Shown one piece after another: positions 34,672 to 46,757 of a DNA stretch of 64,000 nt. Every line of letters begins with the position of its first letter. Position 1 is the first letter of the stretch. Origin of the DNA: Astropecten irregularis (taxonomy: Eukaryota; Echinodermata; Asteroidea; Paxillosida; Astropectinidae); contig OZ020249.1 in the NCBI GenBank assembly GCA_963971285.1, positions 8,618,001-8,682,000 on the forward strand, in the 5' to 3' direction. The translations under genes and the position numbers were made by a program. The notes under the pieces were generated by a model. That model saw only the letters and a list, made by a program, of their open reading frames with translations, made no database searches and was not told the origin of the DNA.

Positions 34672-37600
34672 TTAATCATTTGCGTCATAATGAGTCGATT
34701 CGCGAGATTTCCTCGAGAACTGCTGCGTGAAATCGCGAGTTTCACGATCCTCCGTGCCGTCGTCGAAGGCTTCGTTGGACATCGCAAAGGCGCCGTCGTT
34801 CGACGAGTCGATCACATCGAGTTCATCGACCGACAGGTCGTCGACCCCACCACCCATACATCGACACCTGCAACAAAAAGGTAGAAAACAGAGCTTATAC
34901 AAGCTCTCTGCCACAAAAATTAAAGATGGCGGGCGAAACAGATGACTGATGGTTTAAAGGATTTACAAGAACGAATACCGTGGTATATGCCTCCGTCACT
35001 TTTTCAAGAACCTTTAAATAAAGGGAACTTAAACATTCAAGAGGATGGAGTTTTCTTAGCGTCTATAAATACTTCTTCGATTCAGGTTAACTCACTTGCC
35101 AAACTCCTCAGCTTCAGCCAGAGTCTGCGGCAGTTTCTGGCCGCGTGTCTCCGGTAAGAGGAGCACCAGGACTCCGGCCACCACGGCACTGGAGCCGAAT
35201 AAGATCAGCGGTAGACTGGTCACGGTGTCTCCTAACAGCAAGATGAAAGGGGACAGGATGCCACCGATTCGTGACGCCATCGAGCACACGCCGATACCAA
35301 CGGCTCTATGAAACAATGAGAACTCGTCAACACTTACGCATTTCATGTAAAAGGTTTTACTCCGAAAGAACCGTGTAAAATGCTGAGTGTTTGTAAAGGT
35401 AGGCCTAAATTGCAATGGAAAGTCATCCACAAACTGAAAACTGAGATTGCAATGACACTGGAAATGATGTTGGTAACAAAATGCTTATTCGCCATATAGT
35501 CTTTACCTTACTGGTGTTGGAACCAATTCAGCGGTGTACAGATACATTATAGAAATTGTTGCTGCGATACAGAACTTTCCTATCATAGACACCACGGTCC
35601 TCCAAATACCCAAGGCTGTGGGAAGAAAAACAAACTAAACTGAATGAATGAAATTTAGACCTAACGAAATCATTAATGAGGAACCTTTGCGAAACCAGGG
35701 GCCAATTTCATAGAGCTAAATTAAGCGCTAAAATTTGCTGAAGCACCCAAAAACCTTGGTAAATAAAATCAGTATGCTAGCTTAAACTCCTTGTGAATGT
35801 TATGCTCAGCCTCAGGAACCAATGGCCAAAAACAAGTCAAAAGCAGTAAACATCACATAAAAATTTGGTTGGTAATCTTGTTTGATCGAGGAAAATATTT
35901 CATGCTTAAAGGTACTTTGGTAAGAAACCAAAACAGAAATGTTTACAGATTTATGTATAACTTACAGGGTATGAAGATGGTGGTGGTAGAAACATACCGT
36001 TAAAATGTTTCCACCTGAAATGGTGTATTTATCCAGGAATTAGTAAAACAACGACCGAAAATCTTTTTGATCTTTTAAAAGATGAAAAATAAAAGACTAA
36101 AAGACTTAAGAAATACTGTGGCTGTTTTTCACGTTTGTTTTGTTTTTTTCAAAAAGTGGGGACCGTATGGGATTGAAAATTTTCACAGATGACTGTTACT
36201 GTATCTGTCTTGATATTGCCCATGAAAGTATGATATTACCTTTAAGATTGACCATGACTTACGAACAAAGATTGTTGCAAGGCAACCCAAGCCACCGATG
36301 ATTTCCATTATGGAGGTGTTCCACTTTCGGCCGAACCGTTCCACCATGTAAGTGGCGTAGATGAGGCCCAGAATATCCACGGCGCCTGACACAAAGAACG
36401 CCCAGTACTCGTCCACGCCAAGATCGCCCGTACTCTGCGAAAGCCCGTAGTACACGAGGTCGTTGACAAGCCTGTTTCAAACCATAAACCAGAAATTAGA
36501 GACTTATAGCTCAAATCTAGATTTGGGTCATTCCACAAAGTTGGGGCACAATTTGTGACGCCTGTTACATCGGTAACTTCTACTGCCTGCTATACTTTTA
36601 CATTACAACAGAGTGAGTCATATTACTCTGCAAAGATAAAGCACAACTCTGCAAGAACCTAAATTGTAAGGGTTATAACGATGCCAATTTAGAATCCTCA
36701 TGCAGGTGACAATTAGATGTTTATTACCACTGATGTAACAAGGGACACCACAGCAAATTGTACCCTGGTGGAATGACCCATTTGCGACACGTTTTGCCTT
36801 TATACGGGCGATTCTAAATAGTGCCCCGAGCATGCAACGCGTTGACCAATCACAATGCGCGGATCTGTCTAGAGATTACAAGCAACTGTGATTGGTCAAC
36901 GTACTGCAAACTCTTGAGGGCGCACTAATTAGAATCGCCTGAATCAAACATGGCGGATTCTCCAGGTCCGAACGGCCGGGTAAGAAGGCGTTTACGAGAC
37001 GGAAGCTAAAATACATGCTTATGGCTGCGGTTCCGTTCTCTGGTTTGAAAAAGAAAACAGGGAAAGAATTCCACTGATGACCATAATTTGTGCACAACTC
37101 TATGGAACCAACAGAGGGTGTTTTGAGCAAAATGGCTGCCGCTGTATTGGAAGTGTACAATTTGTAGGTAAAACTCACTTTTCAGATATACCCAAGTTTT
37201 CCACACCTGAGATTGAAGTTCATCATAATTTGTATCCAATAAGTTAACTCTTGGAGGATATAATCCTTTTTCCGTAATGGTCATCAGTGGAATTCTTTCC
37301 GAAAACAGAGCTGCAGCTTCAATGAAAAACCACAACCTAGCATGGATGACAGAGCTGGAGCCTGATGAGCTTCCGATCATAAATTCCCCACATACGTACC
37401 AGTTAAACTGCATGTTGATGGTTTTGACGGCCATGTTGGGTGTCTTGTAGAGGTCAATGGCCGACGGAGGTATAGAAGATTCACTGGAGTCCTGCAAAGT
37501 AAGAATGCAAACAAAATGACATATCTACTATACGGAAAAAGTACGGATAATTGAAAGATTTTATTTTGGAAAAACCATTTACATTGTACATATAGACATC

Positions 37601-40600
37601 ATGTTTTGGTAAATACAGTGTATGCGATTTATGTCACTTATTTAAAGGTAAGTATCCAAACAGACATGTTCACAGATGTACGTAGGCCTATACCTTTCGT
37701 GGTATGAAGATGGTGCTGGTTGAAACATAGGCCCCTACCGTTAAAATATTTCCGCCTGAAACGGTGCATTTATAACAAAGACCAAAAACAGATCTCGGGG
37801 TAAGATCAAAACCATTCTTTATGTTTTATAAAAAAAAGAAGTTTTTTCTCGTGACTCTGATGTCCGATTGAGCTCAGATTTTTCACAGGTTTATTTAATA
37901 TTTCATGTACATGTTTGTTCAGACAAAATGCGAGTGCTGTTCTGTGACCTTTACCAATCATGTATTATACCTTTAAGGTCCAAATCCCGATTGACAATAC
38001 ATGTAATGGGAGACTTTGGAGAACCGGTCTTCAGGTCAACAGCGCACGCGCACGCATGCTCACAATTGCGTGCGCTGTTGACTTGAAGACCGGTTCTCCA
38101 AAGTCTCCCATTGTAGTGCGAGTTACTATTAGACTTGCCATTTGTTCTTTTAAGTCATCTTTGTCAAACAGAACATCGGGCAGAGTCTTCTTGTTGAACT
38201 TGGCCACTCTACGAATGACAGTCTCAGCCTCCTCGATCCTTCCCTTGGATACCAGCCATCGTATGGACTCGTGTATAAACCTATTCGGACACCAGCCAAA
38301 ACTTTACTCCATGTCAAATACAGGCTTCGGCTCTAGGTCCAAATGGATCAATTTCATACATCCAATTGAATGTACATGTAATGGCAGAGCTTTTGGCTAC
38401 GGATTTAGATATAACAAGAAAATGGAGCTTCGGCTTCAACGAAAGACCACAAAGTGTAAAGTTTCAGCATTATTTTGAGACGAAGGCAAAGCAAAGTCAT
38501 TGTTTCGAAGAAGCCTCTAAGTTGAAGTGAAAAATTTATCACTGGAATCTTGTTTACATTCCACATAATTATTTTTGGTCAAGTGAGGGCACTAGACGCC
38601 ATCTTTGGAAGCAAGTAAGACAATAAGACACTTAAAATTACTCAACTATACACCCCTTTTGCAACGTCACAGCCCAAGTTTTTGCCAATCAACATGGCGG
38701 AAACTATGGCGAGCCGTCAAAGCCGGGCATAAAACATAACCACAATGTGTACACGATTTGTACACAACTATTCATTAACATTGAAAGATATTGCTGAGTG
38801 TAATGGAATCAACACTACAAGCAATGATGATAATTTATGTATTTTGTACAGCTATGGAAATTTTGCAAATTATTTGGTCGCCGTCTGTCATCGGAAGGCA
38901 AAATGATTTGCAACATTTGGCCGCCCCTGCCAAGTATTGCCAACCAGCAAGTCAATGTTTGTAAACAAAAAAAAGGTGTACCTACAATCTCACATTCAAT
39001 TTATTATGTAATACATTACACTGATTCGGGTCATATACTTTCATGCTATGTGATCTTGAGATAATATTATTGGCCAAGTTCAGGTTCGAGTGCTATACTT
39101 ACGGCAGTGGGATGAATAGGAGCAGTGATAAGAGTGACAAGATCAGGGAGAGTGCTCGCCATTCCTTGATGTGCATCGCTGCCCCCGATATGACGAAATA
39201 CCCAATTGAGAAGTGCATGTTTATGATCATAGTGACGGCCGTCAGCCATGACTTTCCCACGACTTCAAGCACTGATTGAACATGAAACAAAAAACACCAA
39301 AGATAGGCTGCTTGAGCTCATAGGCTTGGGATTTATTTTGCTACCGTCATCTTGTGTATAAAATGACAAAGGGCTTGAGAAGTTTAAGATACATGGCGAA
39401 GCTGAAGTTGGAGCCTTTATTCGGCTTCGTCACTATTATTATTATTATTTATTTATTTCTGGTAATCACACCAAGGATTCCTCAAAAGCGCCCACTGTAG
39501 CTCGTCAGCCTGATGAAACCTTTTATGGAAAGATGATGAGAAGAAGATACAGTTTGAGAGGTGGGAGGAAAACTCCAAGTAATATTCTGGGTAAAACCCA
39601 CAGAATCAGGTAGGGACTGAAAACCCAATCCATTTGTGGACCGAGCCAGACTTGAACCCGGTCCGCAGATTGAGGTGAAAGGCGATAAAAGAACCGCTAC
39701 GCCAACCTGACTCCCTTGTGGCCCAAATACAGGCTTTTGGCTGTGTTTGGAAGTAGATTCTCTGGTTTGAAAAAGCAAACAGAGCTTCAGCTGCAATGAA
39801 AAACCACAATCTATATTTTTAGCATAGACCTATGGATGACAGAGCCTCGACGCCGGAGCAGGCTGATGAGCCGGAGCCTGAGGCGGAGCAGAGGTTTTGA
39901 AAAGGCTCTACGAAATAAGGCTTCAGGCTAGGCTTGGGATTTACTTTGCTTATGCCATTTTGTGTCCTAAATTAAATGAAGGGCTTGATGAGATACATGA
40001 CGAAGCTGGAGCCTTTCTTTGGCTTCGTCGTGTGGCCCAATCCCTTCATTTGGTTTTGTGGGCCTCAAATGGCGGTAGCGAAATAAGTACCAAAGCCTAG
40101 CCTCAAGCCAGGTTTCGTAAAGGTCCTATGAAGCCCTTGCGTGTGATCTAGTACCACATGCCGTTCAAGTTGATATCACAAAGGTATTTTGCAACAGCCT
40201 CTGACTAATGGGAAATTAAATGTCTTACCTAGTACATATAGGCTGATGAAGCAACCTATGCAACCGAAAGCAGCAGTGAAATGGAATGCCATGTACATGT
40301 AGAAGTTCACAGAAAACGTAGTCGCAATGAAACCGGTTGCCCAGATTATCAACGAAATGATGACCGCCTTCTTACGACCAATCCTTCTGATATAAACAAA
40401 ATTGTATATTTAAGAACTTCTCAAGCATAAATATGACAAACAATATTGTTATACATGTACATAGATTGGTCGATGTTTTTGCCTGCCCTTCCTAACCAAG
40501 TCTCTGATAAAAGTTAAAACACTCTGAATGTATGCGTGGTGTTGGTGTGAGAGGTCATTTTAACTGGTATGTATTCGATGTAATAAGGTACATACAAAAT

Positions 40601-43584
40601 AGGTTAAGGCGACAGAGCAGCTACAGACTGCTCATAATTCGTCATGGAATAAAAACAAACCTGTGGAATTTTCAGCTCAATTGATTATCGGAAACCGTAG
40701 AAAACACGGTCGCAATACACCGATCCAGTAGGCCACGCCCCCTGACAAATTGACCAATCACAACGCGTTATTTAAGGTCCGACAAATTGCCGCCATTTTG
40801 TCCGACAAAATGTTTTAAATTGTGTATTCTTTACTACACACTTTTCGTTGAGTTTACTTTTGTTTCGTATGTACAAGGCAATTCTATGACAAATCCGAGT
40901 TTTATTCTGAACCATGGTCAAGCGGTGTTTATATTTTCATTATATTTCTGACTCTCGATGCCCTGGCTGAGAGGAAATGTACATTTTTGGCCTTGTGGTT
41001 GAGAGTATGCGATGCTTCGTGTGTGGCCGATCGTGACACGTTATGTGCCTGCGCGTGTGCGTTGTTGCTTGGACGTTGCTATGGTGGGCGTGGCCTAGTG
41101 GATCGGTGTATTGTTACGCCAAATTCTGTGGGAATACCTAGCCGTCAATTTTATTTTTTTTTAAATCTGCATAAGATCAAACAATGTTTGGGTATTTGGA
41201 TTGACTAAATACAGCATTTCAGGCAAAAACATTTTCAGAGTATGTTTCTACCGTTACCGTCTTTATACCCTGTAAGTTACACGTACTAAAGAACATTTCT
41301 GAGTTTGGTTTGATACCAGTGTTGTAGGCTAAACTTGCCCTTTAAGCAGAGAACAAGATCTGCGATACTAAATAGGAACATATTAATTTAATTATCTTTA
41401 GGTTTCCACGCTATACATGTAGTTATTTGAAGTTTAGAGGATGTTCAACACTCAACAAACCTCGCTTTATTTGTTCAAAAGAAAAGGCTCCCCTATCTGA
41501 CGTCACGAAATCATACAAGTTTGTCTGCTGCCCCCATTGACGAAATTCAGAGAATATGAATTTTTAGGGAGCTTGCGGGCTGAGAGAAAAATCATCAAAA
41601 AGGACTCTCTTTCTGTGTTCAGTGTAAGATAAATTAATTTTTCTCATGTCAAGTAATTTAAGGATGATAGTTTTCTAACAAATAAAGCGAGGTTTGAGTG
41701 TTGAACTTCCTCTTTAAATAGTCGTCTGGTTAATCTTACCAATCGGAAAGAGCGCCACAGACGAAAGACCCAACCAGAAAACCAGCAAAGTACAAAGACT
41801 GCGCTAAGCTGGGAAGGCTCCTGTCACAGCACACCAGGTTGAACTAAGAGTGGGTGAAAATTGATATTCATAATTATCATGTAATATTAATTCTTTGTTA
41901 AGTTCTTTTTTTAATCATCATTATGGTAAAACTTAATTGGTTTACTTTAATAAGGATACAACTCGAACGTCTAATCGAATCAAGGGGCATTTACGAAATG
42001 AGGCTTGGGGTTAGGCTTGGGATTTTGTTGGCTACCGCCATTTTGTATCCTAAAAAATTAAATGAAGGTCCAGAGATACATGGCGAAGCCGTGGAGCCTT
42101 TCTTCGGCTTCGTCATGTGGCCCAATCCCTTCATCTCGTTTTGTGGGTCTCAAATGGCGGTAGCGAAAATAAGTCCCAAGCCTATAGCCTCAAGCCTGAG
42201 GCCAATTTCATAAAACTGCTAAGCACAAACATTTGCTAAGCATGACATTTCTGTCTTAATGAAAACAGGGTTAACAACCAAATTTCCACGTGTTGTGTAT
42301 CACTTGTGATTGTTCTTTGGCTTTTGTTCGCTGACCATGAATATCAAATTGAATTTTCAGTGGTGGTTTGTTTTATTGGGCGAGACATTGTTGTGCTAAG
42401 CAAATTTTTTGTGCTTAACAGTTTTATGAAATTGGTCCCTGGTTTCGTAAAGACCATAGTATATACAAGTATCATCACCCACTAAGATGTGGGTCTGTCC
42501 ACACTAATGCATACATTTGTGTGACTTTTGGAGGGAACCAAGCACAGGAGTTGATACATCAAGTAATTTGCCATGTTATCTCTTTCACTACATCCCATAT
42601 TTTTGTAAGAACTTGGCCAGCCAAAACGTTTGATAGATTTCGAAGCACTCAAGATATTACATCTAGTCATCTTCAAGATGTAACGTTTTATAACATGGAC
42701 AGACATTTCATCATTAAGTGCTGGCATTTAGTAATGAAAATAATTTATTATCCCGAATTTTGTTCCTTATGCAAAGCTTTCTATTGTGGGATGGCTACTG
42801 GCCGAATAAAGTTTATTACCTCTATAAGAGCGTCAATATTACGTGCGGGATTTGCCCAATACAACTATTTGTTGTTCACATAATCATTGATTAAAAAAAA
42901 TTAATAAAAATTAAAGATAAAGGCACTTGACCTATGTACAAAACTATATACAGGGCCTGGCAGAGTAATTACTTTAAATAATTAGTCTGGCTGGTCACAA
43001 AACGAAGGGATTGGGCCACATGATGAAGCTGGGGAAAGGCTCCAGCTTCGCCATGTATCTCAAGCCCTTCATTTAATTTAGAACACAAAAGGCAGTAGAA
43101 AAACAAATGCCAAGCCTAGCCTCAAGCCCCATTTCGTAAAGGCCCCTATAGTCTGAAGTACATGTACCTCTGAGATGGTCGTAGTCTTGTACAACGATGT
43201 ATCATATTCCCATCCATGTTGGCAGGGCACCCGACTGTAGGTAAAGTTCTCGACCTCACTGAGTGGCTTGTACGGGTCAAACACATATCCAGCCGGCAGG
43301 TCCCACTGATAGCAGTTGGAGTACGGGTACTTGCTGTCAGCCTGGTCCGCTGGAGGCAGGAAGATAGACTTCTTGACATCGGTGCAGTTGCCCTGAAACT
43401 CCGCCCAGCTGGAGCAGTTCTCGGCCGGCAGGACGCTGCACCAGTGATCAGTTTCGGCCGCGTAGAACACATTGCCCAAAGTATTCAGGCCACTTATCAG
43501 ATTCGTAAGACACGCATAAGCAAAGATCAGAAACTGGTACCGGCCGAAATTCCCAAGAAGGGGAAGGATTTCTTCTAGTTCCAT
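34672..43584 (-). CDS. SLC22-family organic ion transporter, paralog B (600 aa, 10 exons)
   Basis: Same architecture as paralog C. Exons in transcription order: 43584-43168, 41843-41740, 40383-40229, 39271-39103, 38280-38139, 37491-37400, 36471-36263, 35615-35507, 35305-35096, 34867-34672. They sum to 1,803 nt. All internal exon lengths equal those of C (417, 104, 155, 169, 142, 92, 209, 109, 210). The protein starts MELEEILPLLGNFGRYQF and is nearly the same as C in exons 1, 5-7, 9 and 10. It differs most in exons 3 and 4 (IGRKKAVIISLIIWATGF; VGKSWLTAVTMIINMHF). It keeps the sequons NCS, NCT and NFT, MFS motif DWIGRKK, TM11 Arg478 and the GC donor after exon 5. No stop or frameshift is seen, so it appears functional. 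Confidence 0.93.
38005..38112. mobile_element. Near-perfect palindromic element, GAACCGGTCTTCA family
   Basis: The left arm (aatgggagactttggagaac) is mirrored on the right (gttctccaaagtctcccatt). The interior is gcgcacgcgcacgcatgctc. It lies about 26 bp from the GC donor of gene B exon 5. The ATM intron copy is at 7349-7498. Confidence 0.8.
38133..38138 (-). promoter_or_regulatory. GC-type 5' splice site (ATG|GCAAGT) of SLC22 B exon 5
   Basis: Identical sequence and position to the gene C site. The rest of the donor (AAGT) matches consensus perfectly, as is usual for GC-AG introns. Confidence 0.8.
40711..41124. mobile_element. About 410-bp element with 30-bp terminal inverted repeats
   Basis: The left end is cgcaatacaccgatccagta followed by ggccacgcccc. 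The right end is the complement, gggcgtggcctagtggatcg then gtgtattgttacg. The interior is non-coding and partly GT-rich. It lies in gene B intron 2. Confidence 0.75.
41435..41715. mobile_element. Element with AACAAATAAAGCGAGGTTTG inverted ends
   Basis: The left end is gaggatgttcaacactcaac, then aaacctcgctttatttgtt; the right end mirrors it. A partial copy sits at 59655-59870, sharing gtctgctgcccccattgacg in the interior. Confidence 0.75.
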
Positions 43585-43682
43585 GTTGCCGAGTATGAAG
43601 CCGGGAAGTGTAAGCTATTTAAGTGTTTGCGATCACGTGACGGTTCCGTGCACATTATTCGTCAACGCCCCTTCATATAACA
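43585..43682 (-). promoter_or_regulatory. Putative proximal promoter of SLC22 B, conserved with C
   Basis: It contains an E-box-like atcacgtgac at 43632-43641, the shared block ttattcgtcaacgcccctt, and on the minus strand a TTAAATAGC TATA-like stretch about 35 bp before the ATG. No transcription start can be proved. Confidence 0.35.
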
Positions 43683-44121
43683 CAAAATGTATAAGCCCTT
43701 ACTATTAGCTTAAACTTGACATGTTGTGACCTAATGATAAAACTTCGAAGTCCATGGTTCAAGAACTGTGATTTTTTTTCTGTCTACTATCATAAACTGG
43801 TAAAATATCCAACGCTGAACTATTGTGCTGGCTTATTGTAGGTTTTGTTCAAATACGATGAACAATACAATGTGCCGATACAATGTGCATGTGTCAGGCT
43901 TACAGGTTAGGCTAATAAAAGGTAGGCCAATGGTACAGCATCATTGAAAACTGTTCAGTTTTTAGTGAAACTTTGCTGTTTGTAAAGCTTAGGGCCATAA
44001 CACAAATGTGCTTATGGGAGACAGTATTTCCCACTGAAATAACTTATATAAAGGCTATGCACGGCGAAAGCACATAGAGTACATGTAATAGGTTTTTGCT
44101 GTATTTAACAGCATAAGACAT

Positions 44122-44310
44122 GAAACAATTTATGGGGTGGCTCTGAAAAGAGTCGAAGGGTTCCCGTTAGAAAGCATTCTCCTGAAGACAGCCAGAGCAT
44201 ACTGGCTGGAATGTCGAGTTAACCGGCTCTTTTCAGAGCCACCCCATACTCATAAAAGAGTTAGGTCTCATGGTGTTACCGCAAAAGTTTTTTGCTTTAT
44301 TCTTCTACTA
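44122..44310. mobile_element. Element carrying a histone-mRNA-type 3' stem-loop
   Basis: It opens with ggggtggctctgaaaagag, has a hairpin tcctgaagacagccagagca with tactggctgg, then gtcgagttaacc and the perfect stem-loop ggctcttttcagagcc followed by acccc. It ends atggtgttaccgcaaaagtt. The stem-loop is at about 44225-44240. It lies upstream of SLC22 B and is absent upstream of C. Confidence 0.65.
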
Positions 44311-45267
44311 GTCAAAATGTTGCCATCATAGAGGAAACTAAGCTCTTCCATAACAAAATCTTATAAAGCCTCCAGTTTCAACTTTAGACAACAAAATTAT
44401 AGCACCATAATTGGCTCATAAACAGTTTCCCCTGTGTCCAATTTCACGGCCCTGCTTAGCACAAAAAATTAGCTAAGCATGACATTTCTGTCTTACTATA
44501 ATAACAGGGTTAACAACCAAATTTCCATGTGTTGTATATCGCTTGTGATTGTTCTTTGGTTGTTGTTCACTGACCATGAATATCAAATAAAATTGTTAAC
44601 GGTGGTTTGTTTTATTGGGCAAAGACATTTTTGTGCTAAGCAAATTTCTGTGCTTAGCAGCTCCATGAAATTGCAGTGCAACTTAGACTTGTAGACAAGT
44701 CGTTAGAAGTCGCGATGATCGTCCCTGCTTTCACACAACTCTCGCGCAACCGCTCTATTTTCTCGCGAGACTCATACCTAGGGCGGGATTTCAGCTCTCG
44801 GGACCACTTGAAACTACGGTCTACAGTGCAACTACGAGGTGGCACAAACTGATATACATGTACTAGACAAACAATGTTGCATACTGTGCAAACACAAGAC
44901 ACTACACACAAACACATTGACGAGTACATACAAGTACAATACACACACGTAATTTAATGTTGTACAAAGATAAAATTATGTAAAAATACAAAAGTAGTAC
45001 GGCTCAAGTTGAAATGAAATTTATATAATAAATTTTATATTTAGAAATCTGTACATGATTATATTAGGGTCTAATTTAGCACCATTTCAAAATGGACGGC
45101 GATCGCAAGTACTCATTATTAGGGCAAGATTCTCTTTGATAGTTCTCACCATCGTGACCCAGCTTAACTCACCACACAGGCTTTACACCAAGCACTTTCT
45201 CAACTTTTAAACTGACCCAGCTCATTCACCCCTTCCACCAGCACAAGCCTCGAGTACCCACCCCAAA

Positions 45268-45915
45268 ACCTAAGTAGGCCTAAACTCAGCTAATCAACCT
45301 ATAGGTGCCACACCCCAAGAAATCGAAACACACCCACCCACCACCCCTTTGTAACTACAGTGTACATGTAGTTGTTTCCCAACAAACCTAAGTATCATAC
45401 TCTACCAGTTAACCTAGGTGCCACGCCCCAAGTAATCACAAAGACTCACCCACCCACTGCCCCCATTTTAGCTACCGGTACTAGTTGTTTCTATAACCCC
45501 CAGTAAACCTAAGTGTCATACTCTACCAGTTAACCTAGGTGCCACGCCCCAAGAAATGACAAACACACCCCATCCACCGCCCCATTTTAGACATGTACTA
45601 GTTGTTTCTAACACCCAACAAACCTAAGTATTATACTCTACCAGTTAACCTAGGTGCCACGCCCAAAGTAATCACAAACATCCACCCACCCACTGCCCCT
45701 GTGTAACTACCGGTGCTGTTGTTTCTAAATCCAAACACACCTAAGTCTTATACTCAACCAGTTAAACTAGGTGCCCCAAGTAATCACAAAGACACACCCA
45801 TCCACAGCCCCTTTGTAACTACTGCGTGGGTACTACATGTAGTTGTTTCTAACCCCAACAAACCCGGTATCATACTCTAACAGTTAACCTAGGTGCCACG
45901 CCCTAAGTTATCAAA
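45268..45915. repeat. Satellite-like tandem repeat, period about 111-125 bp
   Basis: Five to six diverged units each contain ccagttaacctaggtgccac, gccccaagtaatcaca, cacccaccca and tagttgtttct. The ggtgcca landmark recurs near 45303, 45417, 45537, 45652, 45767 and 45891. Confidence 0.85.
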
Positions 45916-46757
45916 AAGACACACGCCCTACCCAAGTGTACACGCCTGCAACTGAAGACCCCCTATCGTTCCGCTTTTGTTTGGACTTAGACTTTCTGGC
46001 GGCAGTTCCATTGGTTTTGTACATGGTTTCCAATCGTGGACCTTTTCCCAGTCGTGAACCACATTAATGTCCTTTTTGTTACTAGTCTACGGTTTGCATG
46101 CCACTGCAAACTCACTCATCCACCCTCTTAACTAGCAGTTGTTTTCACCATCCACCACCTACTCAATCTTAACACGAACCTAACTAACTACACCTAGGCC
46201 TAACCCACCCATCCCTTCTAATTATAACTAACCACTCATCTACCATAGCAACATAAGATTAAGACGTCAATTTACACATAAAAAAAATATTGCTACAAAC
46301 CCAACCATCCTAACTAGTATTCATATCTAAGTCTACCTACCCCAAATCTACCCCTATTAAAAACGACAAACCTGCCCTTGGGTCGATTTCACGAAGCCCT
46401 ACGATGGATCGTAACTCGAGATAAGAATGGGCTGCAATGCATCATAAGTCCTATACGATTGATAGTAAGTTACGACGAGTTTGGTGAAATCGACTCCAGT
46501 CCTGGGGTCAATTTCACGAAGCCGGAAGCCCTACGATCGATCGTAACCCGAGTTACGAAGGATAACTCATCGTATCCGCCATGGCTGCAATGCATCTTAA
46601 GTCCTACGATTGATAGTAAGTTACGACCAAGTTTGGTGAAAACGACACCTGGCCTAGCACCGCACTCTCCAAGTCAAGCATGTCAACAACCAAATTAACA
46701 AAACAAAATCATCAACCCATGACCCCACCCACCCAACCCAGTTCCACCCAACCCACC

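Larger units (their letters stand above)
43683..46757. other. Spacer between SLC22 B upstream region and SLC22 A 3' end
   Basis: 43683-45010 is homologous to the region upstream of gene C, with its own element insertions (44122-44310, 44436-44675). 45268-45915 is a tandem repeat. 45916-46757 is C-rich, A-rich low-complexity sequence ending in two back-to-back GGTCGATTTCA elements (46380-46652). No gene was recognised. Confidence 0.6.

Noticed and set aside
44225-44240. A histone gene near the stem-loop
   Set aside because: No histone coding sequence lies on either side; the stem-loop belongs to a dispersed element.
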